This document shows positions 6,913-15,545 of a DNA stretch of 45,667 nucleotides, in pieces. Numbering within the stretch: position 1 is the stretch's first letter; the number at the start of each line of letters is the position of its first letter. The notes below the pieces were generated by a model. The model saw nothing but the letters and a program-made list of their open reading frames with translations, made no database searches and had not been told where the DNA came from. Source of the DNA: an archaeon (lineage in GTDB: Archaea > Nanobdellota > Nanobdellia > SCGC-AAA011-G17 > GW2011-AR17); assembly GCA_018692925.1 (NCBI GenBank), contig JABHLH010000005.1:1-45667 (forward strand), in the 5' to 3' direction. Position numbers and translations under genes: made by a program.

Positions 6913-7938
6913 ATGAAAGCAAAGAAAAAGAAGTTTTTTAGAGAAGCAAGTAAAGTTGATATTAAGAGAGAATGTACTCTAATTGAAGTAGATTGGAGAG
7001 ATCCAGATATGATCCCAAGATTATTATCCTTAGAAGAAGGTCAAGCATTAGTTGTAAATAGACCTTTGTTTCCAAGTAATTATAGAAGTAGTAGAGAATT
7101 TATGAAAAAAGGAGAAGAATTAAGACCTAGTAAAAGAGCATTACTATCTCAAGTTGTAGCTAATAAAAAAGCACCATATGAATTTAGAAGTGAAGCTTTT
7201 GATAGAATCGAAGGACCCTATTTAGCAGGATATTCATTTAGACCTTTTTTCCCATTTGGTATTAAGAAACATTTAAGTGGAGATAATAGAATTAGAAGAA
7301 TTAGTTTAGTTGAATGTTTAGAAGGTGCAAAAATTTCAGCTTATGCAAATCAAGAACAGTTTACAGAAGCATTAATTGAAGTACAAAAATATATTGATGC
7401 AAGAGAAGCATTAAACTCAGGTGGAATATTTCATGTAAGGACTACAAGTAGAACTGAAAAAAAAGGAAGATATGATTTTAATTGGATGTCAGTACCAGTT
7501 AATCAAAAAGGAGATACTAGAAAATTCAAAGTTGGATGGTTATTGGCAACTGAAGGACATGATTGTATGAGAAAAGAATGGCACTTTAGATATTCTGGAA
7601 GACCTTCTGTACAAGAACATGTTTTCTGTGCTCATGAAATTGCTGCTTATAGACAAATTTGTGAAGTTATGTGGAAAGAAGGAAATAAAACTCCAATGGT
7701 TATGAATCCTTTTGTTCAACCAAGTAGTATGATGATTGAAGTTTATAACAGAGTTTTAGATAGTATGTTGATTTATGATGAAAGTTTAAGCTCAAAAGAT
7801 AAATTGAGAACAACAAATAAAGCTGATGAAGAAATTGCTCTCTGGATGGCTGTTAATAAATATGGACATGATGATACTTGCTTTAGAGAATCAGGAACAA
7901 GATTAAGAGATGAAAATTGGTCTCTGAGGTATGTTTAA
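6913..7938 (+). CDS. Hypothetical protein, 341 aa
   Basis: Not recognised. Soluble protein without signal peptide or membrane span. The region near residues 215-245 (CMRKEWHFRY followed by EHVFCAHE) has closely spaced Cys and His that could bind metal, and Trp/Arg-rich blocks recur (FNWMSVPV, ENWSLRYV). It has its own TATA box (TTTATATATG about 30 bases upstream) on DNA shared with the divergent archaeosortase promoter. It ends one base before the opposing PUA-domain gene. Confidence 0.7.
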   Translation: MKAKKKKFFREASKVDIKRECTLIEVDWRDPDMIPRLLSLEEGQALVVNRPLFPSNYRSSREFMKKGEELRPSKRALLSQVVANKKAPYEFRSEAFDRIEGPYLAGYSFRPFFPFGIKKHLSGDNRIRRISLVECLEGAKISAYANQEQFTEALIEVQKYIDAREALNSGGIFHVRTTSRTEKKGRYDFNWMSVPVNQKGDTRKFKVGWLLATEGHDCMRKEWHFRYSGRPSVQEHVFCAHEIAAYRQICEVMWKEGNKTPMVMNPFVQPSSMMIEVYNRVLDSMLIYDESLSSKDKLRTTNKADEEIALWMAVNKYGHDDTCFRESGTRLRDENWSLRYV

Positions 7939-7939
7939 A

Positions 7940-8389
7940 TTATTCTTTCACAGAATGTAGTCTTCTTTCTTTAGCAACCATATTTCTTATATTATTTTCT
8001 CTTAACATACCACAACCAAGAATATCATTTTTGTATTTTAATAAAGCATAAGAATTTTCTCCTTCTTTTGGAACATCTTTACCTTGCATCCAATCAAAAG
8101 CTTCTTGTTTGTTTACTTCATAAACATTTTTTGTAGCAGTAATAAATTGTGAACCTTCAATGCTCATTCTCAAACCATCTTTTTCTTGCTTTGCAAAGTA
8201 CATTGCTTTGTTATTAATTCTTAAATTAGTAATATCTAAATTAGCATAGTCATTAGATAAAAGATAAATTTTACCTTTTGGAGACATTAACATAATTGCA
8301 TCAATCTTTTCGTCATGGCCAAATTGTTCTTTAAGCTGTTTGTAAATGACTTTTTTTTCCTTTGAATTTAGAGCTTTTAAATTTTGCAT
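7940..8389 (-). CDS. Stand-alone PUA-like protein (NOL1/NOP2-associated, COG3270-like)
   Basis: 149 residues. The C-terminal half (about 75-145) looks like the PUA-type RNA-binding domain found at the end of archaeal NOP2/RsmF-type rRNA methyltransferases: GLRMSIEGSQ, then the DWMQGKDVP and SYALLKYKNDILGCG blocks. There is no methyltransferase domain, so it would act as a separate RNA-binding factor in rRNA or tRNA modification, like COG3270. Its start is 54 bases from the divergent GluRS gene, with which it may share promoter DNA (TTTATATAAAT at about 8410). Family assignment is by motif recall. Confidence 0.65.
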   Translation of the reverse strand: MQNLKALNSKEKKVIYKQLKEQFGHDEKIDAIMLMSPKGKIYLLSNDYANLDITNLRINNKAMYFAKQEKDGLRMSIEGSQFITATKNVYEVNKQEAFDWMQGKDVPKEGENSYALLKYKNDILGCGMLRENNIRNMVAKERRLHSVKE

Positions 8390-8443
8390 AGAAGAAAGAA
8401 GTAAATAGATATTTATATAAATTCTGATTAATTAAAAGGAGAT

Positions 8444-10081
8444 ATGAAGAAAGATATTGAAAAATTTGCATTGTATAATGCTGTTAAATTTGAAGGAAAA
8501 GCTAATCCTGGCTCTGTAATAGGTGCAATGTTTAAAGAAAATCCTGATTTGAAGAAAAAAGCTAAAGAATTGTCTGCTACAGTGAGAGAAATTGTAAATA
8601 ATGTTAATAATATGTCAGTTGAAGAGCAAAAAGAAAAGTTGATGAAAATAGCTCCTGAAATGTTGGAAGAAAAGAAAGTTGAAAAGAAAAGAGAATTACC
8701 AGAATTGAGAAATGTTAAAGGAAAAGTTGTAACAAGAATTCCACCTGAACCTTCAAAGTATCCTCATATTGGGCATGCAGTTTCATTTTTGATAAACTAT
8801 ATGTATGCACAAAAATATGGAGGAGATTGTGTTTTAAGATTAGATGATACCAATCCAGAGAAAGTTAAAAAAGAATATTATGATGCAGTTCATGAAGGTT
8901 TACTTTGGTTGAATATAGCTCCAAAAAAAATTATGATTGCTTCAAATGAAATGGAGACTTTCTATAAATATGCTAAAAAATTAATTGAAGAAGAGAATGC
9001 TTTTGTTTGTTTTTGTGATAGGGAAAAGATGAGTGAGCATAGAACAAATTCAAAAATTTGTGATCATAGAGAACAAAATGTTCGAGTCAATTTAGAAGAA
9101 TGGGAAAACTTGTTGAATGGAAAGTATAAAGTTGGAGAAGCAACATTAAGATTGAGAGGAGATATGGATTCAATGAATGCAGTAATGAGAGATCCTGTTA
9201 TTTTTAGAATTAGTGATAAAAACCATTGTTTACAAGGCGATAAATATAAAATTTGGCCAATGTATGATTTTGAAAGTGCAGTTGCTGAAGAGCTTACTGG
9301 AGTGACTCATATTTTTAGAAGTAGTGAGTTTGGAAAGATGAGAATTGAGTTGCAAGATTATATTAAAAATTTATTAGGATTTAAACTTCAAGAAGTTGTG
9401 CAGTATGGAAGAATGTCTATTGTTGGATTTCCTACACAAGGAAGAGTTATTAGAGAAATGATTGAAAAGAAAGAAGTTGATGGTTGGGATGATCCAAGAT
9501 TAATAACTTTGAAAAGTTTAATGAGAAGAGGAATTCGACCTGAAACTTTGTATGAATTAACTTTAGAAGTTGGGTTGTCAACAAATGCTACGAATATAGA
9601 TTGGTCAGTTGTTGCTTCAATAAATAGAAAATTAATTGATAACGAAACTAAAAGATTCTTCTTTGTAAAAGATCCTGAAATAGTTAAAGTTGAACATGAA
9701 CTAAAACAAGTTGATGTTCCAAATCATCCAAGTAATAAAGAATTTGGTGAGAGAAGATTAAAAGTTAATGATGAGTTTTATGTGCAAGACCCAATTGATC
9801 CAAATAAAACTTATAGATTTATGCATATTTTTAATTTTAAGGATGGAAAGTTTATATCTCAAGATTATAGTGCAGATCTAAAAGCTAAGATTATTCATGC
9901 AGTTCCAGTCGAGGATGCAATAGATGTTGAAGTATTGATGGCTGATGGAACAAAAGTTGTTGGAAAAGGTGAAAAAGCTTTAAAGAATTTGAAAGAAGGA
10001 GAAGTTGTACAGTTTGAAAGATTATTCTTCTGTAGGTTAGATGATAAAGAAAAAATGTTGTTTGTTTATACACATGATTAA
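8444..10081 (+). CDS. gltX: Glutamyl-tRNA synthetase (archaeal GlxRS type)
   Basis: 545-residue class I synthetase charging tRNA(Glu), and in archaea often tRNA(Gln) as well. The N-terminal helical segment of about 90 residues is typical of archaeal/eukaryotic enzymes. The HIGH motif is H108-I-G-H111 in PSKYPHIGHA, and the LRLDDTNP block follows. The KMSKS region near residues 320-335 reads GRMSIVGFPTQGRVI before the conserved GWDDPRL; the usual STSK/LSKR sequence is degenerate. The C-terminal anticodon domain is beta-barrel type, as in archaeal GluRS. AAAGGAGAT sits just before the ATG. The last four bases overlap the opposing nucleotidyltransferase gene. Confidence 0.93.
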   Translation: MKKDIEKFALYNAVKFEGKANPGSVIGAMFKENPDLKKKAKELSATVREIVNNVNNMSVEEQKEKLMKIAPEMLEEKKVEKKRELPELRNVKGKVVTRIPPEPSKYPHIGHAVSFLINYMYAQKYGGDCVLRLDDTNPEKVKKEYYDAVHEGLLWLNIAPKKIMIASNEMETFYKYAKKLIEEENAFVCFCDREKMSEHRTNSKICDHREQNVRVNLEEWENLLNGKYKVGEATLRLRGDMDSMNAVMRDPVIFRISDKNHCLQGDKYKIWPMYDFESAVAEELTGVTHIFRSSEFGKMRIELQDYIKNLLGFKLQEVVQYGRMSIVGFPTQGRVIREMIEKKEVDGWDDPRLITLKSLMRRGIRPETLYELTLEVGLSTNATNIDWSVVASINRKLIDNETKRFFFVKDPEIVKVEHELKQVDVPNHPSNKEFGERRLKVNDEFYVQDPIDPNKTYRFMHIFNFKDGKFISQDYSADLKAKIIHAVPVEDAIDVEVLMADGTKVVGKGEKALKNLKEGEVVQFERLFFCRLDDKEKMLFVYTHD

Positions 10082-11013
10082 GAAATACAACAAGAATCAC
10101 CAATATTGAAAGTTTTTCCTTTCTTTAATTTTACATTGTCTCCAATTAAGGAATCTTCTATTTCCATATCATCAATTGTAGAATTTGAACCAATGATTGA
10201 ATTTTTTATCTTGGAATTTCTAATTATAGTATTATTTCCAATGGAAACATTTTCTCCAATCTCAGAATTTTCAATTTGAACATTATGTCCTTGAATTGTT
10301 TTTCCGTCAAGTAAACAAATATTTGCTTGAATAATTTTTTCAACAGTTCCAGTATCAATATAATCAATAGGTTCTGCTAAAAGCTTTTTACCGTCTTCAA
10401 TCATATAAAGAAATGCATCAGTTAAGTAATATTCTCCTTTTTCATTTAGACCAGAATCAATTACTTTTTTTACATATTTATTTATGAAAGTATAGCCATC
10501 TTTAAAATAATATAAACCAATGTTTGCTAAATTTGATTTTGGTTCTTTGGGTTTTTCAACAAGAGAAGTTATTACCCCTTCATTATGTTCTAAAACACCA
10601 TAGTTCTCAGGATCTTTTACTTTAACTGCAAATATAACTCCATCACAAGGTTTTTTGATAATTTCTGAGAGGCCATTCTTAAAAATAGTATCACAATAAG
10701 CAATTAAAATATCTTCTTCTTCATTGATGTAAGGTTTTGCTTGATAAATTGCATCAGCTGTACCTTTAGGATCTTTTTGTAAAACATAAATAATGTTTAT
10801 ATGAGGATATTTTTTTATAAAAAAGTCTTTAACAAAATCTTCAGTGTATTTATCGTGAACAATTATTATTTCTTCAGTATGTAATTTTAAAATTGGTTCA
10901 ATTAAAAAATCAATTGCAGTTTTACCAGCTAAAGGTAGAAAAGGTTTAGGCTTTGAATAAGTATGAGGCCGAGCTCTTGTTCCTTTCCCTGCTATAGGTA
11001 TTATTACTTTCAT
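10078..11013 (-). CDS. Sugar-phosphate nucleotidyltransferase (copy 2)
   Basis: 311 residues from the ATG at 11011-11013, chosen because it places the nucleotide-binding loop GKGTRARPHTYSKPKP at residues 8-23, as in the upstream paralogue; a longer in-frame start at 11046 would run into that gene. GlmU/RmlA-type fold: Rossmann-like transferase domain (1-230) with YCDT and VEKP motifs, then hexapeptide repeats of a left-handed beta helix (about 245-305, for example SIGNNTIIRNSKI). Transfers NMP to a sugar-1-phosphate, supplying activated sugars for glycans or glycolipids. Starts four bases after the stop of its paralogue, so clearly one operon. Confidence 0.87.
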   Translation of the reverse strand: MKVIIPIAGKGTRARPHTYSKPKPFLPLAGKTAIDFLIEPILKLHTEEIIIVHDKYTEDFVKDFFIKKYPHINIIYVLQKDPKGTADAIYQAKPYINEEEDILIAYCDTIFKNGLSEIIKKPCDGVIFAVKVKDPENYGVLEHNEGVITSLVEKPKEPKSNLANIGLYYFKDGYTFINKYVKKVIDSGLNEKGEYYLTDAFLYMIEDGKKLLAEPIDYIDTGTVEKIIQANICLLDGKTIQGHNVQIENSEIGENVSIGNNTIIRNSKIKNSIIGSNSTIDDMEIEDSLIGDNVKLKKGKTFNIGDSCCIS

Positions 11014-11017
11014 AGGA

Positions 11018-11962
11018 TTAAAAAATTGTGGACTTATCCCCCACATTAAATATTTTTCCCCCTTTTTTAATTACTACATTGTCACCAATAATTGAATCGT
11101 GAATTTCTAATCCTTCTAAGGTTGTATTTTCACCAATAATGGAATCTTTAATATTACAATTTTTTAAAGTTGAATTTTTTGCAATTGCAACATTTCCTTC
11201 TAATTTAGTATCTTCTAAAGTTACATTTTCACCTTGAATATTTTCACCTTTCAAAATTCTTTTGTGAGTATCTAGAATAGTTTCAATTTTTCCAGTGTCT
11301 AGCCATTCATCAACTTCTTGAACAAATATCTTCTTCTGCTCATAAATCATTAACATAAAAGCTTCAGGTAAATAATATTCTCCTTTTACTTTTAGATCTT
11401 TGTCAATCATTTTTTGAAGAGATTGCATTAAATCATATCCATCTTGGAAAAAATAAGTTCCAATGTTAGCTAACTTTGAAACTGGCTGATCAGGTTTTTC
11501 TACAATTAACTTCATAATATTATCTTCAGCAACTACAACTCCAAATCTTCTATAATCTTCAACTTCTTTTACAAAAATAAGACCATCATATTGAGGATCT
11601 AAGTTTTTTAAGAAAGACATGTCATGTTCAAATAATGTGTCACAGAAATTAATTAAAACTTTGTCACCTTGTTTGATTAAATCTCTAGTTAACCATAAAG
11701 CATGAGCTGGACCTTCAGGTTTTTCTTGAAGAACATATGATACCTTATAATTAGGATATAATTTTGGCATCATTTCTTTGAATGCATCACTATTAAATTT
11801 GTCAACAATAAGAATAATTTCTTCAATGTCAAGAACTTTTAATTTATCTATAATATGACAGATAGCAGGTTTGTTTGCAATCTTGAATAAAGGCTTCGGC
11901 TTTGAAAAAGTATGAGGCTGAACTCTAGTTCCTCTACCTGCTACTGGAATGATGATTTTCAT
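11018..11962 (-). CDS. Sugar-phosphate nucleotidyltransferase (copy 1)
   Basis: 314 residues with the same architecture as the downstream copy: GRGTRVQPHTFSKPKP at residues 9-24, an NFCDT metal-binding block, VEKPDQPV, WLDTGKIET, and a C-terminal left-handed beta helix of hexapeptide repeats. Probably makes UDP-, dTDP- or GDP-sugar from sugar-1-phosphate in the cytoplasm. The two copies are colinear along their length, indicating tandem duplication followed by divergence, so they likely use different sugars or nucleotides. First gene of a two-gene operon; a TTAAATTAAA box lies about 25 bases upstream. Confidence 0.87.
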   Translation of the reverse strand: MKIIIPVAGRGTRVQPHTFSKPKPLFKIANKPAICHIIDKLKVLDIEEIILIVDKFNSDAFKEMMPKLYPNYKVSYVLQEKPEGPAHALWLTRDLIKQGDKVLINFCDTLFEHDMSFLKNLDPQYDGLIFVKEVEDYRRFGVVVAEDNIMKLIVEKPDQPVSKLANIGTYFFQDGYDLMQSLQKMIDKDLKVKGEYYLPEAFMLMIYEQKKIFVQEVDEWLDTGKIETILDTHKRILKGENIQGENVTLEDTKLEGNVAIAKNSTLKNCNIKDSIIGENTTLEGLEIHDSIIGDNVVIKKGGKIFNVGDKSTIF

Positions 11963-12034
11963 AGTATATCCCCAGAAAGTTTAATTTAAAAAGCTTATGG
12001 AAGATTTATAAAGGAAGTTGGAATTTATTCTAAT

Positions 12035-12634
12035 ATGCAAATAAAATTTTCAAAAATTGAGATTAGAGATTTAGCTAAAGCTTGGATTGTTATTTCTATA
12101 GCTTTTGCAATTGTATTAAGTGGAGGGATTTTTGGAGTTGATTTTTTATTGAATGTTATATTAGCAGCTATAACTGTTGGTACAGGATTTTTGTTTCATG
12201 AGTTAGGACATAAATTTGTTGCACAAAAATATGGATGCTTTGCAGAATTTAGAGCAGATAATTATATGTTGTTTTTAGCAATAATTATTTCATTTTTAGG
12301 AGTTGTATTTGCAGCACCAGGAGCAGTAATGATTAGTGGAAGAGTTAGTAAAGAAAGAAATGGAAAAATTTCTATAGCTGGACCTGCAGTTAATTTAGTA
12401 TTTGCACTAATGTTCTTAGCTTTATTTTTCTTTATACAAGAAGGGTTCATTGGAAGAATATTTGCTTTTGGATATTTGATAAATTCATGGTTAGCGTTGT
12501 TTAATCTTTTACCTTTCTGGATATTAGATGGAAAGAAAGTTCTTAGATGGAATAAGCTAGTTTATTTTATAAGTTTAGGAATGGCTATAAGCTTTGTAGT
12601 TCTTAGTTGGATTTTACCTTTAAATTTATTTTAA
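12035..12634 (+). CDS. Site-2-type membrane metalloprotease (M50)
   Basis: 199 residues, four or five membrane segments. HELGH in FLFHELGHKFVAQKYG (near residues 55-70) is the zinc site, and LLPFWILDGKKV (near 162-174) supplies the third ligand Asp of the M50 family. AGPAVNLVFAL between them is the other typical block. No PDZ or CBS domain. M50 proteases cut membrane-embedded substrates in regulated proteolysis; the substrate is unknown. A TATA box (TTTATAAAG at about 12008) points to a leaderless transcript, divergent from the nucleotidyltransferase operon. Confidence 0.87.
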   Translation: MQIKFSKIEIRDLAKAWIVISIAFAIVLSGGIFGVDFLLNVILAAITVGTGFLFHELGHKFVAQKYGCFAEFRADNYMLFLAIIISFLGVVFAAPGAVMISGRVSKERNGKISIAGPAVNLVFALMFLALFFFIQEGFIGRIFAFGYLINSWLALFNLLPFWILDGKKVLRWNKLVYFISLGMAISFVVLSWILPLNLF

Positions 12635-12672
12635 TAAAAAAGTATATAAACTAAATTGGTGTTAAATAATAT

Positions 12673-14349
12673 ATGTCATTAGTAAAAGCTATCAGAAGTT
12701 TCTCAAGATTAAGACAGATAGTTAATATTTTATTTACTTATGGATTTGAAGAAATTGTTGATGAGCTAAGATTCAGATCACATTTACCATTTGAAAAACA
12801 AATTTCTAAGAAAAAAAGTAAGAAAAGTAGAAGCACTCATGCAGTTAGATTAAGAAAGGCAATGGAAGAAGCTGGAGGAGCTTTTGTAAAATTAGCTCAG
12901 ATGCTTTCATTAAGATCAGATTTAATTCCACAAGAGTATTGTGATGAATTTGCAAAATTACAAGATAGTGTAAAACCTTTTGCTTTTTCTAAAGTTAAAA
13001 AAATTATTGAAGAAGATTTTGGGAAACCAATAAATAAAGTATTTATGGAATTTGAAAAAGAACCTATTGCAGCAGCTTCAGTTGGACAAGTACATAAAGC
13101 AAGATTGAAAAGTGGACAATGGGTTGCAGTAAAAATTCAAAGACCAGATATTAAAAAAATATTTAAAAGTGATGTTGATATTTTATATTATTTAGCTGAA
13201 CAAGCTGAAGAAAGAATTGAAAATTTAAGAAGGTTTAAACCAAGAAGAATTGTTCAAGAATTTGAAAACTATACTAAAAAAGAATTAGATTTTAAATTAG
13301 AAGCGAAAAACATTGATATCTTCTTTAAGAAATATAAGTATAGTCATTATTTTAAAATTCCAAGAGTATATTGGGAGCAATCTAGTTCTAGAGTAGTTAC
13401 AATGACATTCATTGATGGGAAGAAAATCTCTGAAATGAAAAAATTAGATGAAAAAGATAAGAAAAGATTAACACTCTTAGTATACAGATCATTTATTGAT
13501 CAAGTTTTTAATATGCACATATTTCATGCTGATCCACATCCAGGAAATATTTTTTTAATGGATAATAAAAAAATTGCATTCTTAGATTTTGGAATAGTTG
13601 GAAGAATTTCTCCGGACTTAGCAATGAGTGTTGAGATGATGTTAATAGGATTGGTGAAAGGAGATTTAGATATGCTTGCACAAAGTTTCTTGGACATTGG
13701 TGTTATTCCAGGAGATATTGATGAAATGAAATTTAAAGAAGATATCTTTGAAGCTTGGTCACCATATCATGGAAGTGAAGTTAGTCAAATAAATATGGCT
13801 TCATTCTTTACAAATAGTTTTGAGTTAGCAAGAAAATATAATATTGAATATCCTGGAAACTTTGTATTATTAACAAAGGCAGTTATTACAACAGAAGCTT
13901 TTGGAAGAAGCTTATATCCTCAAGCAAACTTTGTAAAAATATGTACACCACAAGTTGAGAAATTGTTAGTAGAACAAAATAAACCCTCAAATTTATTTCA
14001 CAATTTTAAGAAAGGTGCATTTAAATTTTCATCAAGTATGAAAAAATTTCCGCAAGATTTAAGAAGTCTAATGTATATATTCAAGAAAGGAGCTACAGTC
14101 AAAGTAGATATTGATAACCAAGACTTGAAACATTTTACAAGAGAGTTAGATGCTTCAAGTAATAGAGTAACATTAGGATTAATTATTGGTAGTTTAGTTG
14201 TTGGTGCTGGATTAATTATTTTATCTGGAATTCCACCAATGTTATTGGGTGTACCATTGATGGCATGGTTGCTTGTACTTATTGCATGTATGTTGTCTAT
14301 GGCTTTAACAATTTCGATTATTCGTGAACAAAAAGGAGGTGAACTTTAA
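12673..14349 (+). CDS. ABC1/UbiB family atypical kinase
   Basis: 558 residues. ABC1 landmarks in order: KLAQMLSLRSDLIPQ (KxGQ-type helix, about 75-95), the alanine-rich loop AAASVGQVHKA with VAVKIQRP (about 135-160), HADPHPGNIF (about 280-290) and FLDFGIVGR. Two hydrophobic segments at the C-terminus (about 500-550) anchor it. UbiB/COQ8 proteins are atypical kinases/ATPases needed for isoprenoid-lipid or quinone metabolism in other organisms; the role in archaea is unknown. TATATAAA lies about 28 bases upstream. The lysine-repeat gene begins at the base after its stop, implying translational coupling. Confidence 0.9.
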   Translation: MSLVKAIRSFSRLRQIVNILFTYGFEEIVDELRFRSHLPFEKQISKKKSKKSRSTHAVRLRKAMEEAGGAFVKLAQMLSLRSDLIPQEYCDEFAKLQDSVKPFAFSKVKKIIEEDFGKPINKVFMEFEKEPIAAASVGQVHKARLKSGQWVAVKIQRPDIKKIFKSDVDILYYLAEQAEERIENLRRFKPRRIVQEFENYTKKELDFKLEAKNIDIFFKKYKYSHYFKIPRVYWEQSSSRVVTMTFIDGKKISEMKKLDEKDKKRLTLLVYRSFIDQVFNMHIFHADPHPGNIFLMDNKKIAFLDFGIVGRISPDLAMSVEMMLIGLVKGDLDMLAQSFLDIGVIPGDIDEMKFKEDIFEAWSPYHGSEVSQINMASFFTNSFELARKYNIEYPGNFVLLTKAVITTEAFGRSLYPQANFVKICTPQVEKLLVEQNKPSNLFHNFKKGAFKFSSSMKKFPQDLRSLMYIFKKGATVKVDIDNQDLKHFTRELDASSNRVTLGLIIGSLVVGAGLIILSGIPPMLLGVPLMAWLLVLIACMLSMALTISIIREQKGGEL

Positions 14350-14838
14350 ATGCGTAGAATTTTGAAAAAAATAGGTCTTGCTGGGTTAGGTGCTAGTTCA
14401 TTAGTTAAGGGAAAAGCAAAGAAAGCAGGAAATAGATTAGTAAGAAAAGGTAAAAAAGAAGAAAAAGTAATGAGAAGAAATGCTCCAAAACTAGAAAGAA
14501 AAATGAAGAAGGGAATTAAATTAGCTGGTAAAGAAGCTATGATTATTTCTAAGAAAAGTTTGGAAATGCTAGAAAAAGAGCTAAAGAAATTAGAAGCTGA
14601 AGCAAGAAGAGAATCTAAAAAAGGGAAAAAGCGAAAAGTTAAAAGAAAAGCAGTGAAAAAGAAAGTGAAGAAGAAAGTGACTAAAAAGAAAGTAAAGAGA
14701 AAAGCAGTGAAGAAAAAAGTGACTAAAAAGAAAGTAAAGAGAAAAGCAGTGAAGAAGAAAGTGACTAAAAAGAAAGAAAAGAGAAAAGCAGCTAAAAAGA
14801 CAGTTAAAAGAAAGACCAAAAAAAAGAGAAGGAGATAA
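14350..14838 (+). CDS. Lysine-repeat protein with phasin-like N-terminus and H1-like tail
   Basis: 162 residues, very basic. Residues 1-90 form a helical segment; the start KKIGLAGLGASSLVKGKAKKAG resembles the opening of small phasin-related proteins (COG3937) that bacteria often encode beside ABC1 kinases. Residues 95-162 are histone-H1-like, mainly K, R, V, A and T, and include tandem 14-residue units VTKKKVKRKAVKKK. By analogy with PhaF, the tail could bind DNA or polyanions while the helix contacts a membrane or lipid body; this is inference. The start abuts the ABC1 stop with AAAGGAGG just upstream. Low-complexity ORFs on the opposite strand are shadows. Confidence 0.7.
   Translation: MRRILKKIGLAGLGASSLVKGKAKKAGNRLVRKGKKEEKVMRRNAPKLERKMKKGIKLAGKEAMIISKKSLEMLEKELKKLEAEARRESKKGKKRKVKRKAVKKKVKKKVTKKKVKRKAVKKKVTKKKVKRKAVKKKVTKKKEKRKAAKKTVKRKTKKKRRR
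14677..14802 (+). repeat. Three tandem 42-bp coding repeats
   Basis: Three in-frame 42-base units (starts 14677, 14719, 14761) encoding VTKKKVKRKAVKKK. The first two are nearly identical and the third is diverged. A partial unit precedes them. Likely unstable in copy number. Confidence 0.85.
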
Positions 14839-14847
14839 TCCTCTCAA

Positions 14848-14865
14848 TTTCTTATTTTTTATTAT
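14848..14865 (+). terminator. T-rich terminator after the lysine-repeat gene
   Basis: Run of T interrupted by single A and C bases, between the lysine-repeat gene and the L7Ae promoter. Confidence 0.4.
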
Positions 14866-14871
14866 AGTAAG

Positions 14872-14881
14872 CTTTATAAAT
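14872..14881 (+). promoter_or_regulatory. TATA box of the L7Ae operon
   Basis: CTTTATAAAT. Initiation would fall near 14900-14906, leaving a leader of about 27-30 bases that contains the hairpin and Shine-Dalgarno at 14902-14922. Confidence 0.6.
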
Positions 14882-14901
14882 GGTTAATTTTTAGGAATAG
14901 T

Positions 14902-14922
14902 TATCAAACCGATGATAGGAGG
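14902..14922 (+). promoter_or_regulatory. L7Ae leader hairpin next to the Shine-Dalgarno
   Basis: TATCA (14902-14906) pairs with TGATA (14913-14917) around a six-base AACCGA loop; GGAGG (14918-14922) follows directly and ATG 14932 lies nine bases on. Archaeal L7Ae has been shown to repress its own mRNA through a leader kink-turn. A complete kink-turn with tandem G-A pairs is not clear here, so this is a weak candidate. Confidence 0.35.
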
Positions 14923-14931
14923 TTATTTATT

Positions 14932-15288
14932 ATGGATGAAAAAATATTAGTAGAAAAAGCTTATGAAGCAATTGAAATGGCTAAGGCTAGTGGTGGAAAA
15001 ATAAGAAAAGGTTCTAATGAAGCAACAAAAGCAATTGAAAAAGGAATTGCAAAGTTAGTTGTTGTAGCAAAAGATACAAACCCACCTGAAGTTATTATGC
15101 ATCTGAAGCATTTATGTAAAGACAAAAAAGCATTGTATATTGAAGTACCTAGTAAAGTTGAACTAGGAAGAGCTGCTGGATTGCCAGTAGGTTCAAGTGC
15201 AGTTGCTATTGTACAAGAAGGAAATGCAAAGACCGTATTAAAACAAATAGAAAAAGCACTAGGCGAAGAAGATGGCTCCAAAGAATAA
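14932..15288 (+). CDS. rpl7ae: Ribosomal protein L7Ae (eL8)
   Basis: 118-residue L7Ae. The RNA-binding signature is at about residues 25-55 ([20 protein letters not shown]). Binds kink-turns in 23S rRNA, box C/D and H/ACA guide RNAs and archaeal RNase P RNA. Strong GATAGGAGG leader site. First gene of L7Ae-eS28-eL24, a standard archaeal cluster; its last 17 bases overlap the eS28 start. Confidence 0.97.
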   Translation: MDEKILVEKAYEAIEMAKASGGKIRKGSNEATKAIEKGIAKLVVVAKDTNPPEVIMHLKHLCKDKKALYIEVPSKVELGRAAGLPVGSSAVAIVQEGNAKTVLKQIEKALGEEDGSKE

Positions 15289-15544
15289 GAAAGACGACAA
15301 GAAAAAGGATAAAGGACAGAGTAAGTCCTTGTTTAGTAATGCTGTTCCTGCTAGAGTTGAGGAAGTTGTAGGTAGAACAGGTACTAGAGGAGAAGTTATT
15401 CAAGTTCGATGTAAAGTTTTAGACGGTAGAGATGCTAATAAAGTTTTAACAAGAAATGTTCGTGGACCAATTAGAGTTAAAGATGTTTTAATGCTTAGAG
15501 AAACAGAAATTGAAGCTAGAAAGTTAACAAGAGGTAAGAGATAA
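15272..15544 (+). CDS. rps28e: 30S ribosomal protein eS28
   Basis: 90 residues. Family core at about 25-90: [17 protein letters not shown] and the C-terminal [12 protein letters not shown] basic N-terminal extension of about 22 residues precedes it and lies partly within the L7Ae overlap. A downstream start is possible but none keeps a good ribosome site. Small-subunit protein near the mRNA exit and E site. Overlaps L7Ae by 17 bases. Confidence 0.95.
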   Translation: MAPKNKKDDKKKDKGQSKSLFSNAVPARVEEVVGRTGTRGEVIQVRCKVLDGRDANKVLTRNVRGPIRVKDVLMLRETEIEARKLTRGKR

Positions 15545-15545
15545 A

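Noticed and set aside
14590..14847. Long Ser/Phe-rich and Leu/Phe-rich open frames opposite the lysine-repeat gene
   Set aside because: They mirror the A-rich lysine codons on the other strand; composition is artificial and no promoter or ribosome site is present.
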